Positions 25,961 to 35,612 of a DNA stretch of 64,000 nt are shown here, piece by piece. A program made the translations under genes and the position numbers. The notes under the pieces are model-generated. The model was not told the DNA's origin. It did not search any database and was given only the letters and a program-made list of their open reading frames with translations. The DNA is from Celeribacter indicus (GTDB lineage: Bacteria; Pseudomonadota; Alphaproteobacteria; Rhodobacterales; Rhodobacteraceae): assembly GCF_000819565.1 (NCBI RefSeq), contig NZ_CP004393.1, forward strand, positions 4,092,001 to 4,156,000, in the 5' to 3' direction. The number at the start of each line of letters is the position of its first letter. Positions within the stretch are counted from its first letter, which is position 1.

Positions 25961-26938
25961 TCAGTCGATGCTCTGAATGGCATCGTAGAGCCCTTCGGCC
26001 CAAAGCCCCTCGGCTTCCTGTTCCTCTGCGGCCGCGCGCAGCTTGTCGGCAAATGCGGATCGGTCGACCTCGATGATGGTCGCCCCGTCCGCCTCGAGCT
26101 GATCGGACACGGTTTTCGCGGCCTCGGCGACAAGCTCCGCCGAATAGGAGGCGGCATTGGCGGCGGCCTCGAGCATGACCTGCTGCTGCGCCTCATCCAG
26201 CCGCGACCAGCGCATCCCGTTCATCGACACGGTGACGGAGTCGTAGACGTGGTCCGTCAGGGACACATAGGGCGCCGCGAGGTGGAATTTCTGGCTCAGC
26301 ACCGAGTCGTACGGGGCTTCCATCGCATCCGTGATCCCCGTCTTCAATGCCTGGAAACTGTCCGCCCACGGAACCTGGGTCGGATTCGCGCCGAGGGTCT
26401 GCCAGGTCTTGATATAGGACGGGATGCCCGGCACGCGGAATTTGAGCCCCGCGAGATCTTCCGGCGTCTCCACCGGCCTGGTCGAAACGACCACGCGCGG
26501 CAACTTGGACCAGTTGCTTGCCAGCATCTTGATGCCGGCTTCGTCGAACAGTTGGGCTTCCATCTCCTTCTCGACGTCGGAGGCAAGGAAGCTCTGGAAA
26601 TGGGCGTTGTCCCTGAAGGTGAATCCCCAGGACACCACATTGAAATCGTCAACGAAATTCCCGTAGTTGGAGAGGCTTTCGACGACGAGATCGAGCACAC
26701 CTGCGCGCATCTGCTGGATCGCCTTCTCCCCCGAGCCGAGCTGGCCACCGGGAAAGACCTGAATGTCGATTTCTCCGCCGGAGTTTTCCCGGACCTCGTC
26801 GGCGAAATGCGTCGCCGCAAGGCAGGTCGTCGAGGTCTCGGCCGATGGACAGGCGAGGCGGTAGGTGGCCGCCGAGGCACAGGTCGCCGAGACGGACAGG
26901 GCGACGAGGGCGAGCGTGGATGTGAAAGCAGTTTTCAT
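25961..26938 (-). CDS. dctP: TRAP transporter substrate-binding protein (DctP)
   Basis: This is a 325-residue periplasmic protein whose signal peptide ends in CASA. Family hallmarks are FADEVRENSGGEIDIQVFPGGQLGSGEKAIQQMRAG, PEDLAGLKFRVPGIPSYIKTW and the conserved Arg of GLKFRVP, which normally clamps the ligand carboxylate. The unusual order in this operon is dctM, dctP, dctQ, following the oxidoreductase. The ligand is unknown, probably a carboxylic acid oxidised by the neighbouring flavoprotein. Confidence 0.92.
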   Translation of the reverse strand: MKTAFTSTLALVALSVSATCASAATYRLACPSAETSTTCLAATHFADEVRENSGGEIDIQVFPGGQLGSGEKAIQQMRAGVLDLVVESLSNYGNFVDDFNVVSWGFTFRDNAHFQSFLASDVEKEMEAQLFDEAGIKMLASNWSKLPRVVVSTRPVETPEDLAGLKFRVPGIPSYIKTWQTLGANPTQVPWADSFQALKTGITDAMEAPYDSVLSQKFHLAAPYVSLTDHVYDSVTVSMNGMRWSRLDEAQQQVMLEAAANAASYSAELVAEAAKTVSDQLEADGATIIEVDRSAFADKLRAAAEEQEAEGLWAEGLYDAIQSID

Positions 26939-26968
26939 TGGTTCCTCCCTTTCGAAAACGATCTGGTA

Positions 26969-28249
26969 TCAGCGGCTGGGGAGCAGAAGCTCCCCCGGCA
27001 GGAGCACGAGGCCCGGAATATAGGTGATGAGCAGGAGCACGATCAGGATCGGGATCAGGAACGGCAGGATCGCACGCGCCGTGTCGATGAACCGGATCTC
27101 GGCGATCTCGGTCACGATGTAGAGGCACCAGCCCAGCGGCGGCGTGATGAGGCCCACCGTGAGATTGAGGACGACGACCACCCCGAGGTGAACCGGATCG
27201 ACCCCGAGCGCCGTTCCCATGCCGACGAGGGTCGGCGTGAAGATCACGAGGATCGAGGTCAGGCTCATGAACGTGCCGAGCAGCAGCAGGATGACGTTGA
27301 CCGCGAAGAGGAAGGCCAGATGCCCGTAGCCGGAGCCCTGGAAGAACTGCGCCATCGCCTGCGGCAGTTGTTCGGTGGTCACGAGCCATCCGAAGAGCGA
27401 GGACATCCCCAGAATGAACATGATCTGCGTCGTGGTGATCAGCGCTTCCTCCAGCATCGCGCCGAGGTTCGACCAGTTCATGTCGCCGTAAGCCATGGAG
27501 ACGACCGCCGCATAGAAGACCGCGACCACCCCGGCCTCGGTCGGGGTGACGATGCCGAAGACCAGCCCGGCGAGAATGACCACAGGCGTCGCGAGCGGAG
27601 GGGCGTTGCGGATGAAGCTTCTTGAGATTTCCCCGAGGCTCGCGCGCTCGGAGGGAACGACGCCCTCCTTCTTCGACGCGAAATAGACGTAGATCATCAT
27701 GAACGCGCCGAGCAGGAGACCGGGAATCAATCCGCCGACAAACAGCGCGGGAATCGACACCTCCGACATGGATCCGTAGAGCACCATGAGGATGGAGGGC
27801 GGAATGATCGGACCGATGCAGCTCGACGCGGCGGTGACCGCGGCGCTGAAGGCCCGCGAGTAGCCGGCTTTCGTCATCGCATTGATCTCGATCCGGCCCA
27901 GTCCGGCGGTGTCGGCCACGGCCGAGCCGGAGATGCCGGCGAAAAAGAGGCTGGAGAGGATGTTCACATGGGCGAGCCCTCCGCGGATGTGCCCCACGAG
28001 CAGGCCGGCAAAATGGAATATCCGTGCCGTCACACCGCCGACGTTCATGATTTCGCCCGCCAGCACGAAGAACGGAATGGCCAGAAGCGTCACTCCGCCG
28101 AGGCTTTCGACCATCGAAAAGATGAAGATCGAGGGCATGACATCGCCGAGGAGAATGTAGACCATGGAGGCAAACCCCATGGCAAGCGCGACGGGCGCGC
28201 CCATGGCCATGAAAATGGCGAAGGTGATCAGAAGCGCGGTAAAGGCCAT
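26969..28249 (-). CDS. dctM: TRAP transporter large permease (DctM)
   Basis: This 426-residue polytopic protein is the full length usual for DctM. It shows the family motifs FFVLAGEIMNVGGVTARIF, GISGSAVADTAGLGRIEINAM, SSCIGPIIPPSILMVLYG and GLITPPLGWCLYIVTEIAEI. It is the transport channel of the TRAP system. It begins three bases after the end of the oxidoreductase gene, so the two are co-transcribed. Confidence 0.94.
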   Translation of the reverse strand: MAFTALLITFAIFMAMGAPVALAMGFASMVYILLGDVMPSIFIFSMVESLGGVTLLAIPFFVLAGEIMNVGGVTARIFHFAGLLVGHIRGGLAHVNILSSLFFAGISGSAVADTAGLGRIEINAMTKAGYSRAFSAAVTAASSCIGPIIPPSILMVLYGSMSEVSIPALFVGGLIPGLLLGAFMMIYVYFASKKEGVVPSERASLGEISRSFIRNAPPLATPVVILAGLVFGIVTPTEAGVVAVFYAAVVSMAYGDMNWSNLGAMLEEALITTTQIMFILGMSSLFGWLVTTEQLPQAMAQFFQGSGYGHLAFLFAVNVILLLLGTFMSLTSILVIFTPTLVGMGTALGVDPVHLGVVVVLNLTVGLITPPLGWCLYIVTEIAEIRFIDTARAILPFLIPILIVLLLITYIPGLVLLPGELLLPSR

Positions 28250-28252
28250 TTC

Positions 28253-29569
28253 TCAAACTCCCAGGAATGCGTTCTCCGAGCGAAGCCGTGCCTGCAACTC
28301 GGGGATCGACACTGCGCGAACCTCACCTTGTGCGGAGGTGGCGGCAAGCGCCGCGCCGGCCCCGGCCGCATGTCCCATCGCCATGGCGGTGGGCATGACG
28401 CGCAGCGCGGCAAAGGCTTCATGCGTTGCCGACACGCCCCTGCCCGCGGTGAGGACATTGCGAAAGCCTGCGGGCACCAGCGCGCGATAGGGTATGGAAT
28501 AGTGATGATCCTCACCGAACTCAATGAAGGTCAGATCTGTGCCTGTCGGCTTGTGGACGTCAATCGGATAGGCGCCACAAGCCACCGTGTCCTCGTAGCC
28601 CACCCCGGCGCTGATCTCATCGCGCGTGATGACGTGATCGCCCAGAACCCGGCGCGTGTCGCGGATCCCCAGTTGCGGAGCCAGTGCCGAAAGGCGCGCC
28701 TTCGAGCATCCGGGCATGTTCTGTTTGAGAAATCTGGAGATCTCGACAGCTTGCCGCCTGCCTTCGATCTCGCCCCTGCTGACCGAGAAGGGATCGTCGG
28801 GGTCGACGGACACACGCGAGATGTTGAACCAGGCCGCATCAGCACCCGGAACGCGCGAATAATGCAGCGCCGCCCGCGGCAGCGCGCCGGAGCGCAGGCC
28901 GGCCTCGATCACCCGGTCGCGGTCGGACCGTGTCATCGCATCCATCTCGGCGAGGTCGACGGGTGCCATCTCGAACATCATCGTGCCGGGCTGAAGCGCC
29001 TCGTCATCCCCCAGCCCGAGGAAGGACCCGCCCGCGGCCGTCACGAGAGCCATATCGCCCGATGCGTCGATGAAAATGGATGCGCTCGCCTCGATCGGCC
29101 TACCCGCCGTCCAGACGGACACGGCACCGATCCGGTCGCCGTCGCAACGCGCCGCCATGACGAAGGACTTGAACAATATCGAGACGCCTGCCTCGATCAG
29201 CATCTGTTCGAGCGAGACCTTGAGGATCTGGGCGTCGTATTCGATCCGGTTCATCTCGTGCCCGGTCGACATGACGAATGTCCCGAGTTCGCCGCACCCA
29301 CCGTCGGCACGCAACCGCGTCACGATGTCCTCCGCCACTCCGCCCACGACCTTGCGACCGGCGCGGGTCTGCCAGCCGACGAATTGGCCGACCATACCTG
29401 CGGTGGCCGCACCCCCTAAAAAGGCATTCTGTTCGACGAGAAGCACATTGGAGCCGCTGCGTGCCGCCGCCAGAGCCGCCGCACAACCCGCCATGCCTCC
29501 GCCGACGACAATGACGTCGTAACTGTAGCGGGAGCTTGTTTCGCATGGTGTCACGGGCGTCTCCTCCAT
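28253..29569 (-). CDS. FAD-dependent oxidoreductase (FAD_oxidored / PF12831 type)
   Basis: This 438-residue flavoprotein has the dinucleotide fold DVIVVGGGMAGCAAALAAARSG near residue 18, FLGGAATAGMVGQFVGW, IFIDASGDMALVTAAGG, and a second FAD segment VPAGFRNVLTAGRGVSATHEAFAALRVMPTAMAMGHAAG. The family oxidises small organic substrates, but the substrate here is not known. As first gene of an operon with a TRAP importer, it probably performs the first oxidation of the imported compound. It starts at ATG 29569. The open frame continues far upstream, but that part overlaps the LysR gene on the other strand. Confidence 0.88.
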   Translation of the reverse strand: MEETPVTPCETSSRYSYDVIVVGGGMAGCAAALAAARSGSNVLLVEQNAFLGGAATAGMVGQFVGWQTRAGRKVVGGVAEDIVTRLRADGGCGELGTFVMSTGHEMNRIEYDAQILKVSLEQMLIEAGVSILFKSFVMAARCDGDRIGAVSVWTAGRPIEASASIFIDASGDMALVTAAGGSFLGLGDDEALQPGTMMFEMAPVDLAEMDAMTRSDRDRVIEAGLRSGALPRAALHYSRVPGADAAWFNISRVSVDPDDPFSVSRGEIEGRRQAVEISRFLKQNMPGCSKARLSALAPQLGIRDTRRVLGDHVITRDEISAGVGYEDTVACGAYPIDVHKPTGTDLTFIEFGEDHHYSIPYRALVPAGFRNVLTAGRGVSATHEAFAALRVMPTAMAMGHAAGAGAALAATSAQGEVRAVSIPELQARLRSENAFLGV

Positions 29570-29629
29570 CGCATCGTCGCGTTTCGGAGACAGTAAATTG
29601 AACAGCCCGCAAAGGTCGATTAACATCTC

Positions 29630-29655
29630 GGTCGAAATGATTAGCATTTTGTTAA
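29630..29655. promoter_or_regulatory. Candidate LysR site in the divergent gap: TTAACA-N14-TGTTAA
   Basis: The inverted repeat lies in the 99-base gap between the oxidoreductase and the divergent LysR gene, where a LysR regulator usually binds to control both. Only position and symmetry support it. Confidence 0.4.
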
Positions 29656-29668
29656 CAGGGCGAGGCAA

Positions 29669-30556
29669 ATGATTTCCATCAGGCAGGTCGAGGTCGTACG
29701 GGCGGTCATGGTGGCCAGGTCGATCGGCGGAGCAGCGCAGCTGTTGAACGTGTCGGCGGCGGCCGTAAGCCGGATGTTGCGCCACACGGAAGCACAGATC
29801 GGATTCGACCTCTTTGCCCGCACGCCCGGCGGCTTTGTCCCGACCGCGGATGCGCTGGCTCTCATGCCGGATCTCGTGTCGATCCACCGCAGCCTCAAAC
29901 GCATCGAGGACCGGCTGACGCATCAGGAGACGAGCGACATTCCCCTGCGCATCGGAAGCTCGCCGGGACTGGGGCAGAGCCTCATCCCGCAGGCGCTTTC
30001 GAGCATGCGCAAGACACATCCCGATATCCGTTTCGAACTGGGCAGCCTGCATGTCGACGAGGTGATCCCGATGCTGGAATTCGACCGCTACGATTTTGCC
30101 CTGACGATCTACGAGCTCGAAGACCCGCGCATCGAGACAACGAGAATTGCCGAGGCGCCGCTGGTTTGCCTGATGGCGGAAGACCACCCGCTGTCCGGCG
30201 CGGAGAGCGTGACACTGGAGGAGGTGGCGAAATTTCCGATGATCGGCTACGGGACCCATGCGTTTCAGCAACGGATGATCGACGGTATGTTCCGGGAACG
30301 CGGTCTGACACCGGACTATCGGGCCCGCTGCCGCCTGATGAACACGGCATGCGCCCTCGTGCAGGAGGAGATCGGGCTCACCCTGCTCGACCAGTTCACG
30401 ATCTTTGGCCGTATCCCCGCCGGAACGCGGGTGGCCTTTCTGGACATAGATTACCGGTTTCCGCTCAACGTTCTGACCTTCAAGGACGCGCCGTTGTCGA
30501 GACTGTCCGGCGCCTTCCTGGCGGAGGTGAAACACGTGCTGTCCGGCAAGGTGTAA
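29669..30556 (+). CDS. LysR-family transcriptional regulator
   Basis: This is a 295-residue protein with an N-terminal HTH (SIRQVEVVRAVMVARSIGGAAQLLNVSAAAVSRMLRHTEAQIGFDLFAR) and a C-terminal ligand-binding domain starting near residue 90 (PLRIGSSPGLGQSLIPQAL). It is divergent from the oxidoreductase-TRAP operon and is the probable activator of it. The inducer would be the transported compound or its product, by the usual LysR arrangement. Confidence 0.92.
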   Translation: MISIRQVEVVRAVMVARSIGGAAQLLNVSAAAVSRMLRHTEAQIGFDLFARTPGGFVPTADALALMPDLVSIHRSLKRIEDRLTHQETSDIPLRIGSSPGLGQSLIPQALSSMRKTHPDIRFELGSLHVDEVIPMLEFDRYDFALTIYELEDPRIETTRIAEAPLVCLMAEDHPLSGAESVTLEEVAKFPMIGYGTHAFQQRMIDGMFRERGLTPDYRARCRLMNTACALVQEEIGLTLLDQFTIFGRIPAGTRVAFLDIDYRFPLNVLTFKDAPLSRLSGAFLAEVKHVLSGKV

Positions 30557-30905
30557 CCGGTCGATCCTGGTCCATGGGCATTCCACCGTTTCCCGGAGCG
30601 TCGAGAAACCCGGCCCCTGCCCCGATCCGCCGATCTTGCTTTCCGGTGAACATGAGCGCGGAGGACCGGCTCCACCGCGATGGGTGCCCGGCCGCGCGCT
30701 TGTCCTCAGCCCCCTCCCTTGGCAGCAGACTGAACAGCGACGACGCTTTGCAAGTTCAGGTGTAGTGTCCGAGGCTCGACCCGCCATCGCCGCGGCTTCC
30801 GGTCACGCCCTTCGTCGCCGCGCCGCGAAACGGGGCTTGTCTGGTCCCGCTGGAGCGAGCTTGCTAGCATGCTGCCAGGGAAGACGGGACAGGCCGGAGT
30901 CAGTC
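30557..30905. other. Intergenic region between two LysR genes
   Basis: These 349 bases show no convincing gene. The second LysR frame is open upstream into this region, but it lacks a ribosome site and domain similarity before 30906. The promoter of the monooxygenase operon must lie here. No clear -35/-10 pair with normal spacing was found. Confidence 0.5.
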
Positions 30906-31802
30906 ATGAAAAATCTCGAACTATTCCGCGCCTTTGCCGTGCTCGGAGAGCTGGGAAATTTCAACGCGGCCGCAGCGCAGCTGGGAATCGCGCAGCCGAC
31001 GCTGACCAAGCAGATCGCCCGGCTCGAGGACATGCTGGGCACGCAGCTCTTCCTGCGTTCGCGGCAAGGGACCGAACTGACTGACTTCGGTCGCCAATAT
31101 CTTGCGGAGGTAAACCCGCTGGTGTGCGAGGCAGAGCGCATTTGGGACCTGGGCCAGCGCATGGCCAGGGGCGAGACCGGGCGACTGGCCATTGGCTTTA
31201 CATTTTCGGCGCTCGAGGTGGTAACACGGGCGCTGATTGCCTATCGCGAGGCCTATCCCGAGGTCGAACTGACCTTTGACGACATCTCGTCCCAGGCGCA
31301 GATACCGATGGTGCGAGATCGTCGGCTCGACGTGGCATTCGCGCGCTGGCCCGGCGCGCCGGATCTCGCCTCGCGCCAGGTGGCGCGTGACCGGCTGGCT
31401 TTCGTATTCCCGGTGCGGCTCTCGGACAGGATCACGTCGATAGATAGCCCTGCGGTGCGGGATTTGCCGTTCATCAGGCTGAAGACGTCCGTGGCGCCGG
31501 GGTTCGAAGGGGCGGTCGAGCGGCTGTTCGCATGGAAGGAGATCAATCCCGCAGTAATCCATTGGGTCAATGAGAGCCTGGTGCAGCTGCGCATGGTCTC
31601 GGCAGGATTTGGGGTGGCGGTGATGCACGAATCCGCGCTTGCAGGGGTTATCGACAGCCATGAGATCATCGCTCAGGGAATCGAGGGGCCGGCCCTGTCC
31701 TGGCAGGTCGGTGTGTTCTGGCGCAAGGACGAGAAAAGCCCGGCGGTCTGGAATTTCCTGCGCATCGCTCAGGCGCTTGACGAGCGTGCGCCGCAAGAGT
31801 GA
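30906..31802 (+). CDS. LysR-family transcriptional regulator of the monooxygenase-ThiM operon
   Basis: This is a 298-residue regulator with HTH MKNLELFRAFAVLGELGNF then AAAAQLGIAQPTLTKQIARLE, and the effector domain from ~88 (GETGRLAIGFTFSALEVV), like the BenM/CatR group. It starts at ATG 30906. It lies in the same direction as, and 188 bases before, the LLM monooxygenase, so it probably controls the operon that follows. The inducer is unknown. Confidence 0.9.
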   Translation: MKNLELFRAFAVLGELGNFNAAAAQLGIAQPTLTKQIARLEDMLGTQLFLRSRQGTELTDFGRQYLAEVNPLVCEAERIWDLGQRMARGETGRLAIGFTFSALEVVTRALIAYREAYPEVELTFDDISSQAQIPMVRDRRLDVAFARWPGAPDLASRQVARDRLAFVFPVRLSDRITSIDSPAVRDLPFIRLKTSVAPGFEGAVERLFAWKEINPAVIHWVNESLVQLRMVSAGFGVAVMHESALAGVIDSHEIIAQGIEGPALSWQVGVFWRKDEKSPAVWNFLRIAQALDERAPQE

Positions 31803-31990
31803 GCAGCCCTTATTCCAAAATCTATTACGGGCTCGAAACCTTTGTGCTTCAAAGCGTGGGATCGCGGCGGCATGGTCTTTTCATAGACCTGTGGGCGGGC
31901 CAGTGGCACAGGAGCCGATAGCATCACGGACCGGTTTCCTCCCCGACGCTCCGTCCCGCCTGCACGTTGCCGACAGGAGAGGATTGGTTC

Positions 31991-33340
31991 ATGACCAGAC
32001 AGATGCACCTTGCAGCCTTTATGAACGCGGGGCCGATGGGCACCACCGGCTGGCGTCACAAGGATGCCGATCCGGGGTTCATGACCGCAGCCTATTACAA
32101 AAAGGCCGCGCGCATCCTCGAAGCCGCCCGGTTCGACCTCGCCTTCATTCCCGACGCGCTGTCGGTGCCGCGCTCGCTGGGCGGATCTTTCAGGCCGGCG
32201 GTGGAATGGGGATCGGGCACACCGCGCATCGATCCGATGACCGTGTTGGGCGTGATGGCCGGGGTGACGGAACACCTGGGCCTCGCGGCCACGATTTCGA
32301 CCGGCTACCACGAGCCCTACAACCTTGCCCGGACTCTAGGCACCTTCGATCACATGACGGAGGGGCGCGCCGGCTGGAACATCGTGACCTCGTTCCAGGA
32401 TGCCGAGGCGCAGAACTTCGGACAGGACAAGCTGCCGCCGCGCGAAGAGCGGTATGCCCGAGCCGAGGAAGTGCTCCAGGCGACGACCCAGCTGTGGGAC
32501 AGCTGGGATGACGAAGTGATCTTCCAGGACAAGGACAGCGGTCATTTCGGCCATCCGGACAGGGTGCGGTCGGTCGATTTCGTGGGCGCACATGTGAAGA
32601 CGCAGGGCCCGCTGGGGGTACCGCGTCCACCGCAGGGCTATCCGCTGCTGATTCAGGCGGGGGCGTCGCCGCGTGGACGCGATTTTGCCGCCCGCTGGGC
32701 CGACGTGGTCTTTTCCAGCGCCGAGTCGATGGAAAGTGCTGCCAGCTTCCATGCCGACATCAAGGCGCGGGCGAAAGCCCATGGCCGGGATCCGGACCAG
32801 GTGAAGATCCTGACCGCCGCCACCGTGGTGGTGGGGCAGACCGACGCCGAAGCCATGGCCAAGCACGAGGCATTCGCAGAGCTCGTTCATCCGCTGGCCG
32901 GCCTCTCGCGGCTGGCTTATCATGTGAACGTCGACCTGACGAAATACGACCTGGACGGGCCGCTGCCCACGCTGGAAGAGGTCGGCGTGCAGGGTCATTA
33001 CGAGGAGGTCGTCGAATTCGCGCAGCGCGAGAACCTGACCGTGCGCGAGATCGGGCGTTGGTACGGGGCGCGCAGCGAGGGCAACATGATCGGCTCGCCC
33101 ATGACGATCGCCGACAACATGGAACGGTGGATGGACGCTGGGGCATCGGACGGCTTCATGGTGCAGGCGACGCATCTGCCCGGTGCTTTCGAGGAATTCG
33201 CCGATTTCGTCGTGCCGGAACTACAGCGGCGTGGCCTGCATCGGACCGAATACACCGGCCGGACCGCGCGTGAGACGCTGGGTCTGGAGCGTCCCAAGAG
33301 GGACGAATGGAAGAACCGCGCGGCATCGGCCAAGGCATGA
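31991..33340 (+). CDS. LLM-class flavin-dependent monooxygenase (NtaA/SnaA/DszA family)
   Basis: This 449-residue TIM-barrel monooxygenase uses FMNH2 supplied by a separate reductase. Family signatures are MTRQMHLAAFMNAGP, LGLAATISTGYHEPYNLARTLGTFDHMTEGRAGWNIVTS, and PPQGYPLLIQAGASPRGRDFAARWADVVFS. Members open rings or cleave C-S and C-N bonds. It has a strong ribosome site (AGGAGAGG) before ATG 31991. Its stop overlaps the rhodanese start (ATGA), beginning a chain of coupled genes that suggests oxidative attack on a sulfur- and nitrogen-containing substrate. Confidence 0.92.
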   Translation: MTRQMHLAAFMNAGPMGTTGWRHKDADPGFMTAAYYKKAARILEAARFDLAFIPDALSVPRSLGGSFRPAVEWGSGTPRIDPMTVLGVMAGVTEHLGLAATISTGYHEPYNLARTLGTFDHMTEGRAGWNIVTSFQDAEAQNFGQDKLPPREERYARAEEVLQATTQLWDSWDDEVIFQDKDSGHFGHPDRVRSVDFVGAHVKTQGPLGVPRPPQGYPLLIQAGASPRGRDFAARWADVVFSSAESMESAASFHADIKARAKAHGRDPDQVKILTAATVVVGQTDAEAMAKHEAFAELVHPLAGLSRLAYHVNVDLTKYDLDGPLPTLEEVGVQGHYEEVVEFAQRENLTVREIGRWYGARSEGNMIGSPMTIADNMERWMDAGASDGFMVQATHLPGAFEEFADFVVPELQRRGLHRTEYTGRTARETLGLERPKRDEWKNRAASAKA

Positions 33341-34224
33341 CACAAGCGCCCGATCTGCCCGTTTCTCTGCTGGTCGATCCTGACTGGCTGGCCGGAAACC
33401 TTGACCGCGTGGTGCTGCTGGATGCCTCGGTGGCGAGGATCGACCGGCCAGGCGGGGTGACGGGCTTTGGCTCGGGCGCCGATGTCTTTGCCGGGAAACA
33501 CCTGCCGGGGGCGCGGCTGGCGGACCTGTTCGGAGGCTTTTCGGATGCGGATGCGCCGCTGTCCTTCACCCGTCCGTCCGTGGACGTGCTGGAGCGCAGT
33601 GCCCGCGAATTGGGCGTGAACCGGGACAGCGTGGTGGTGGTCTACGACCGGTTGGGCGGAGCCTATGCCGCGCGGATCTGGCTGCTGTTCCGTAGTGTCG
33701 GCTTTGACCGGGTGCGGGTGCTGAACGGCGGATTGCAGGCCTGGACAGCCGCCGGAGGGGCCGTGGAAAGCGGCCCCTCCGCGCCGGTGGCCCTTGGGGA
33801 TTTCCGCGCCGGACCGCTGCGGGAGGAATTCGTGTCGACCGAGGAGGTCGCGCGTCTGGTGGCCGGCGGCGGCGATGCGATGCGACCGCTGGTCTGCGGG
33901 TTGCGGCCACCGCAATTCACCGGCGAGGGCAGCGATGATCCGCGGCTGGGGCATATCCCAGGAAGCGTGAACCTGCCGTTCTCCGAGCTTCTGGATGAGG
34001 AAGGCCGGCTGGACCTGAACCGCGTCGAGACGCGTCTGAAGGCGCTGGCTCTGCCCGAGGGCAGTGTGCCGGTTCTCTACTGCGGCGGGGGCATCAATGC
34101 GTCGGGGCTGGCGCTTGCGCTGGTCGCGACCGGGCATTCGGAATTCCGGGTCTACGAGGCATCCATGAGCGGCTGGACGTTGGACCCGTCCCGCCCCGTG
34201 GCGCGCGGAAAGGCAACTGCATGA
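33337..34224 (+). CDS. Thiosulfate/3-mercaptopyruvate sulfurtransferase (two-domain rhodanese)
   Basis: This 295-residue protein has two rhodanese domains. The first, inactive, has VVVYDRLGGAYAARIWLLFRSVG. The second has the catalytic Cys249 in VLYCGGGINASG, which forms the persulfide. Other family elements are KHLPGARLADLF and GHIPGSVNLPFSELLD. The active-site loop CGGGINAS differs from the CGSGVTA of typical 3-mercaptopyruvate enzymes. It is coupled at both ends by ATGA overlaps. In this operon it would take up sulfur released from the substrate, which is an inference. Confidence 0.9.
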   Translation: MTQAPDLPVSLLVDPDWLAGNLDRVVLLDASVARIDRPGGVTGFGSGADVFAGKHLPGARLADLFGGFSDADAPLSFTRPSVDVLERSARELGVNRDSVVVVYDRLGGAYAARIWLLFRSVGFDRVRVLNGGLQAWTAAGGAVESGPSAPVALGDFRAGPLREEFVSTEEVARLVAGGGDAMRPLVCGLRPPQFTGEGSDDPRLGHIPGSVNLPFSELLDEEGRLDLNRVETRLKALALPEGSVPVLYCGGGINASGLALALVATGHSEFRVYEASMSGWTLDPSRPVARGKATA

Positions 34225-35612
34225 CGGATCCGACCATGATGAGCAGTTCGGAGCTGACCGCGCTTTATCGCCGGGGCGAGGTGACGCCCCTCGATGTGGC
34301 CGAGGCGGCGCTGGCGGTGGTCTCGGGGCCGCTCGACGCGCTGAACGGGGTGTCGAGCTTTGACGCCGGGCTGACGATGCAAGCCGCCCGCGCAAGCGCG
34401 GATCGTTGGAAAATGGGCACGCCGCTGGGGCCGCTCGACGGAGTGCCGATCAGTTTCAAGGACAGTTTCCATATCGGGGGACTGCCGCGCTGGCACGGGA
34501 CGGCGTGCCATCCGGGGACAGTGTCTGGGGCGGATTCGCTGCCGGTGGTGCGGGCGCGGGAGGCGGGGATGATCCCGACCTGCAAGACCAGCATGCCGGA
34601 TTTCGCGATGATCATGTCCGGGCTCAGTTCGCAGCACGGGGTGATCCGCAACGCCTGGGACCACGGGACCAGCCCCGGTGGGTCATCCTCGGGCGCGGGA
34701 CCGAGCGTGGTGCTGGGTGGAGCGGCGGTGGCGCTGGGGACCGACATGGTGGGGTCCGTGCGGTTGCCCGCGGCGCTGAGCGGGCTTGCCTCGATCAAGC
34801 CGACGCAGGGGCGGATCGCCTATGACCCGCCGGGATCCTATCGCAGCGCGGGGCCGATGGCGCGCTGCGTCGAGGACGTGTCGCGGACGCTGGCAGCGCT
34901 GGGACGGTTTTCGCACAGGGATTTCGTGTCGCTAGAAGGGAGGTTTGTCCCTGAAGAGGCGCCCGAGCGGCTGGACGGGAAACGGATCGCGCTGTGGCGG
35001 CGGGCCGACTGGGGCGATGCTCCGGATGACCCGAGCAGCGTGGCGGTGGAGATGGCGGCGGCCGTCCTCGCGAACCTCGGCGCAGAACTGGTCGAGATCG
35101 AGGACCTGGCGGCAGAGCCCGACGATTACATGGCGATCCACTGGAACATGCTCTACGTTGGCGCGCCCGATTACTTCGGGTTGGATGCCGAGGCGCGGGG
35201 ACGGATTCATCCGGCGATCGGGACCATGTACGACAGGCTGCTGGGCCAGTCGGCGATCCGGGCGGCAGGTATGATCCGGCGGATCAATGCGGCCGCGATC
35301 CGGATTGCCGAACAGCTCGACCCTTTCGATTACGTCCTGTCGCCCGCTCTGCCGGTCCGGTCCTTCCCGGCGGAGCTGACCTGTCCGGACCCGGCTCTGG
35401 GGGCGGCCAGCCATCAGGCCTTTGCCTGCTGGTTCAACCAGATCGGCTGGCCGGCCGCGACGGTGCCGGTGCATCAGCCCGAGGATGGGGGCGTGCCGGT
35501 GTCGGTCCAGATCGCCGGAAAACGGTTTGACGACACCGGCGTTCTGGGTGTCGTATCGCGGCTGGAGTCCCTGAGGGGCTTCGACATTCAGTGGCCGGAG
35601 GCGCGAGCATGA
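34221..35612 (+). CDS. Amidase of the amidase-signature (AS) family
   Basis: This 463-residue hydrolase has the complete Ser-Ser-Lys triad: Lys80 in PISFKDSF, Ser155 in SPGGSSSGA, and nucleophile Ser179 in GTDMVGSVRLPAAL, with the 24-residue spacing usual for the family. It hydrolyses a C-N amide bond, but the substrate is unknown. Its position between a flavin monooxygenase/rhodanese and a phosphatase suggests it acts on the opened-ring product. It is coupled to both neighbours by ATGA overlaps. Confidence 0.92.
   Translation: MTDPTMMSSSELTALYRRGEVTPLDVAEAALAVVSGPLDALNGVSSFDAGLTMQAARASADRWKMGTPLGPLDGVPISFKDSFHIGGLPRWHGTACHPGTVSGADSLPVVRAREAGMIPTCKTSMPDFAMIMSGLSSQHGVIRNAWDHGTSPGGSSSGAGPSVVLGGAAVALGTDMVGSVRLPAALSGLASIKPTQGRIAYDPPGSYRSAGPMARCVEDVSRTLAALGRFSHRDFVSLEGRFVPEEAPERLDGKRIALWRRADWGDAPDDPSSVAVEMAAAVLANLGAELVEIEDLAAEPDDYMAIHWNMLYVGAPDYFGLDAEARGRIHPAIGTMYDRLLGQSAIRAAGMIRRINAAAIRIAEQLDPFDYVLSPALPVRSFPAELTCPDPALGAASHQAFACWFNQIGWPAATVPVHQPEDGGVPVSVQIAGKRFDDTGVLGVVSRLESLRGFDIQWPEARA

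Noticed and set aside
26649..28256. 535-codon minus frame overlapping dctM and dctP in another frame
   Set aside because: The real TRAP genes are in the other minus frame with full family motifs; this is a frame shadow.
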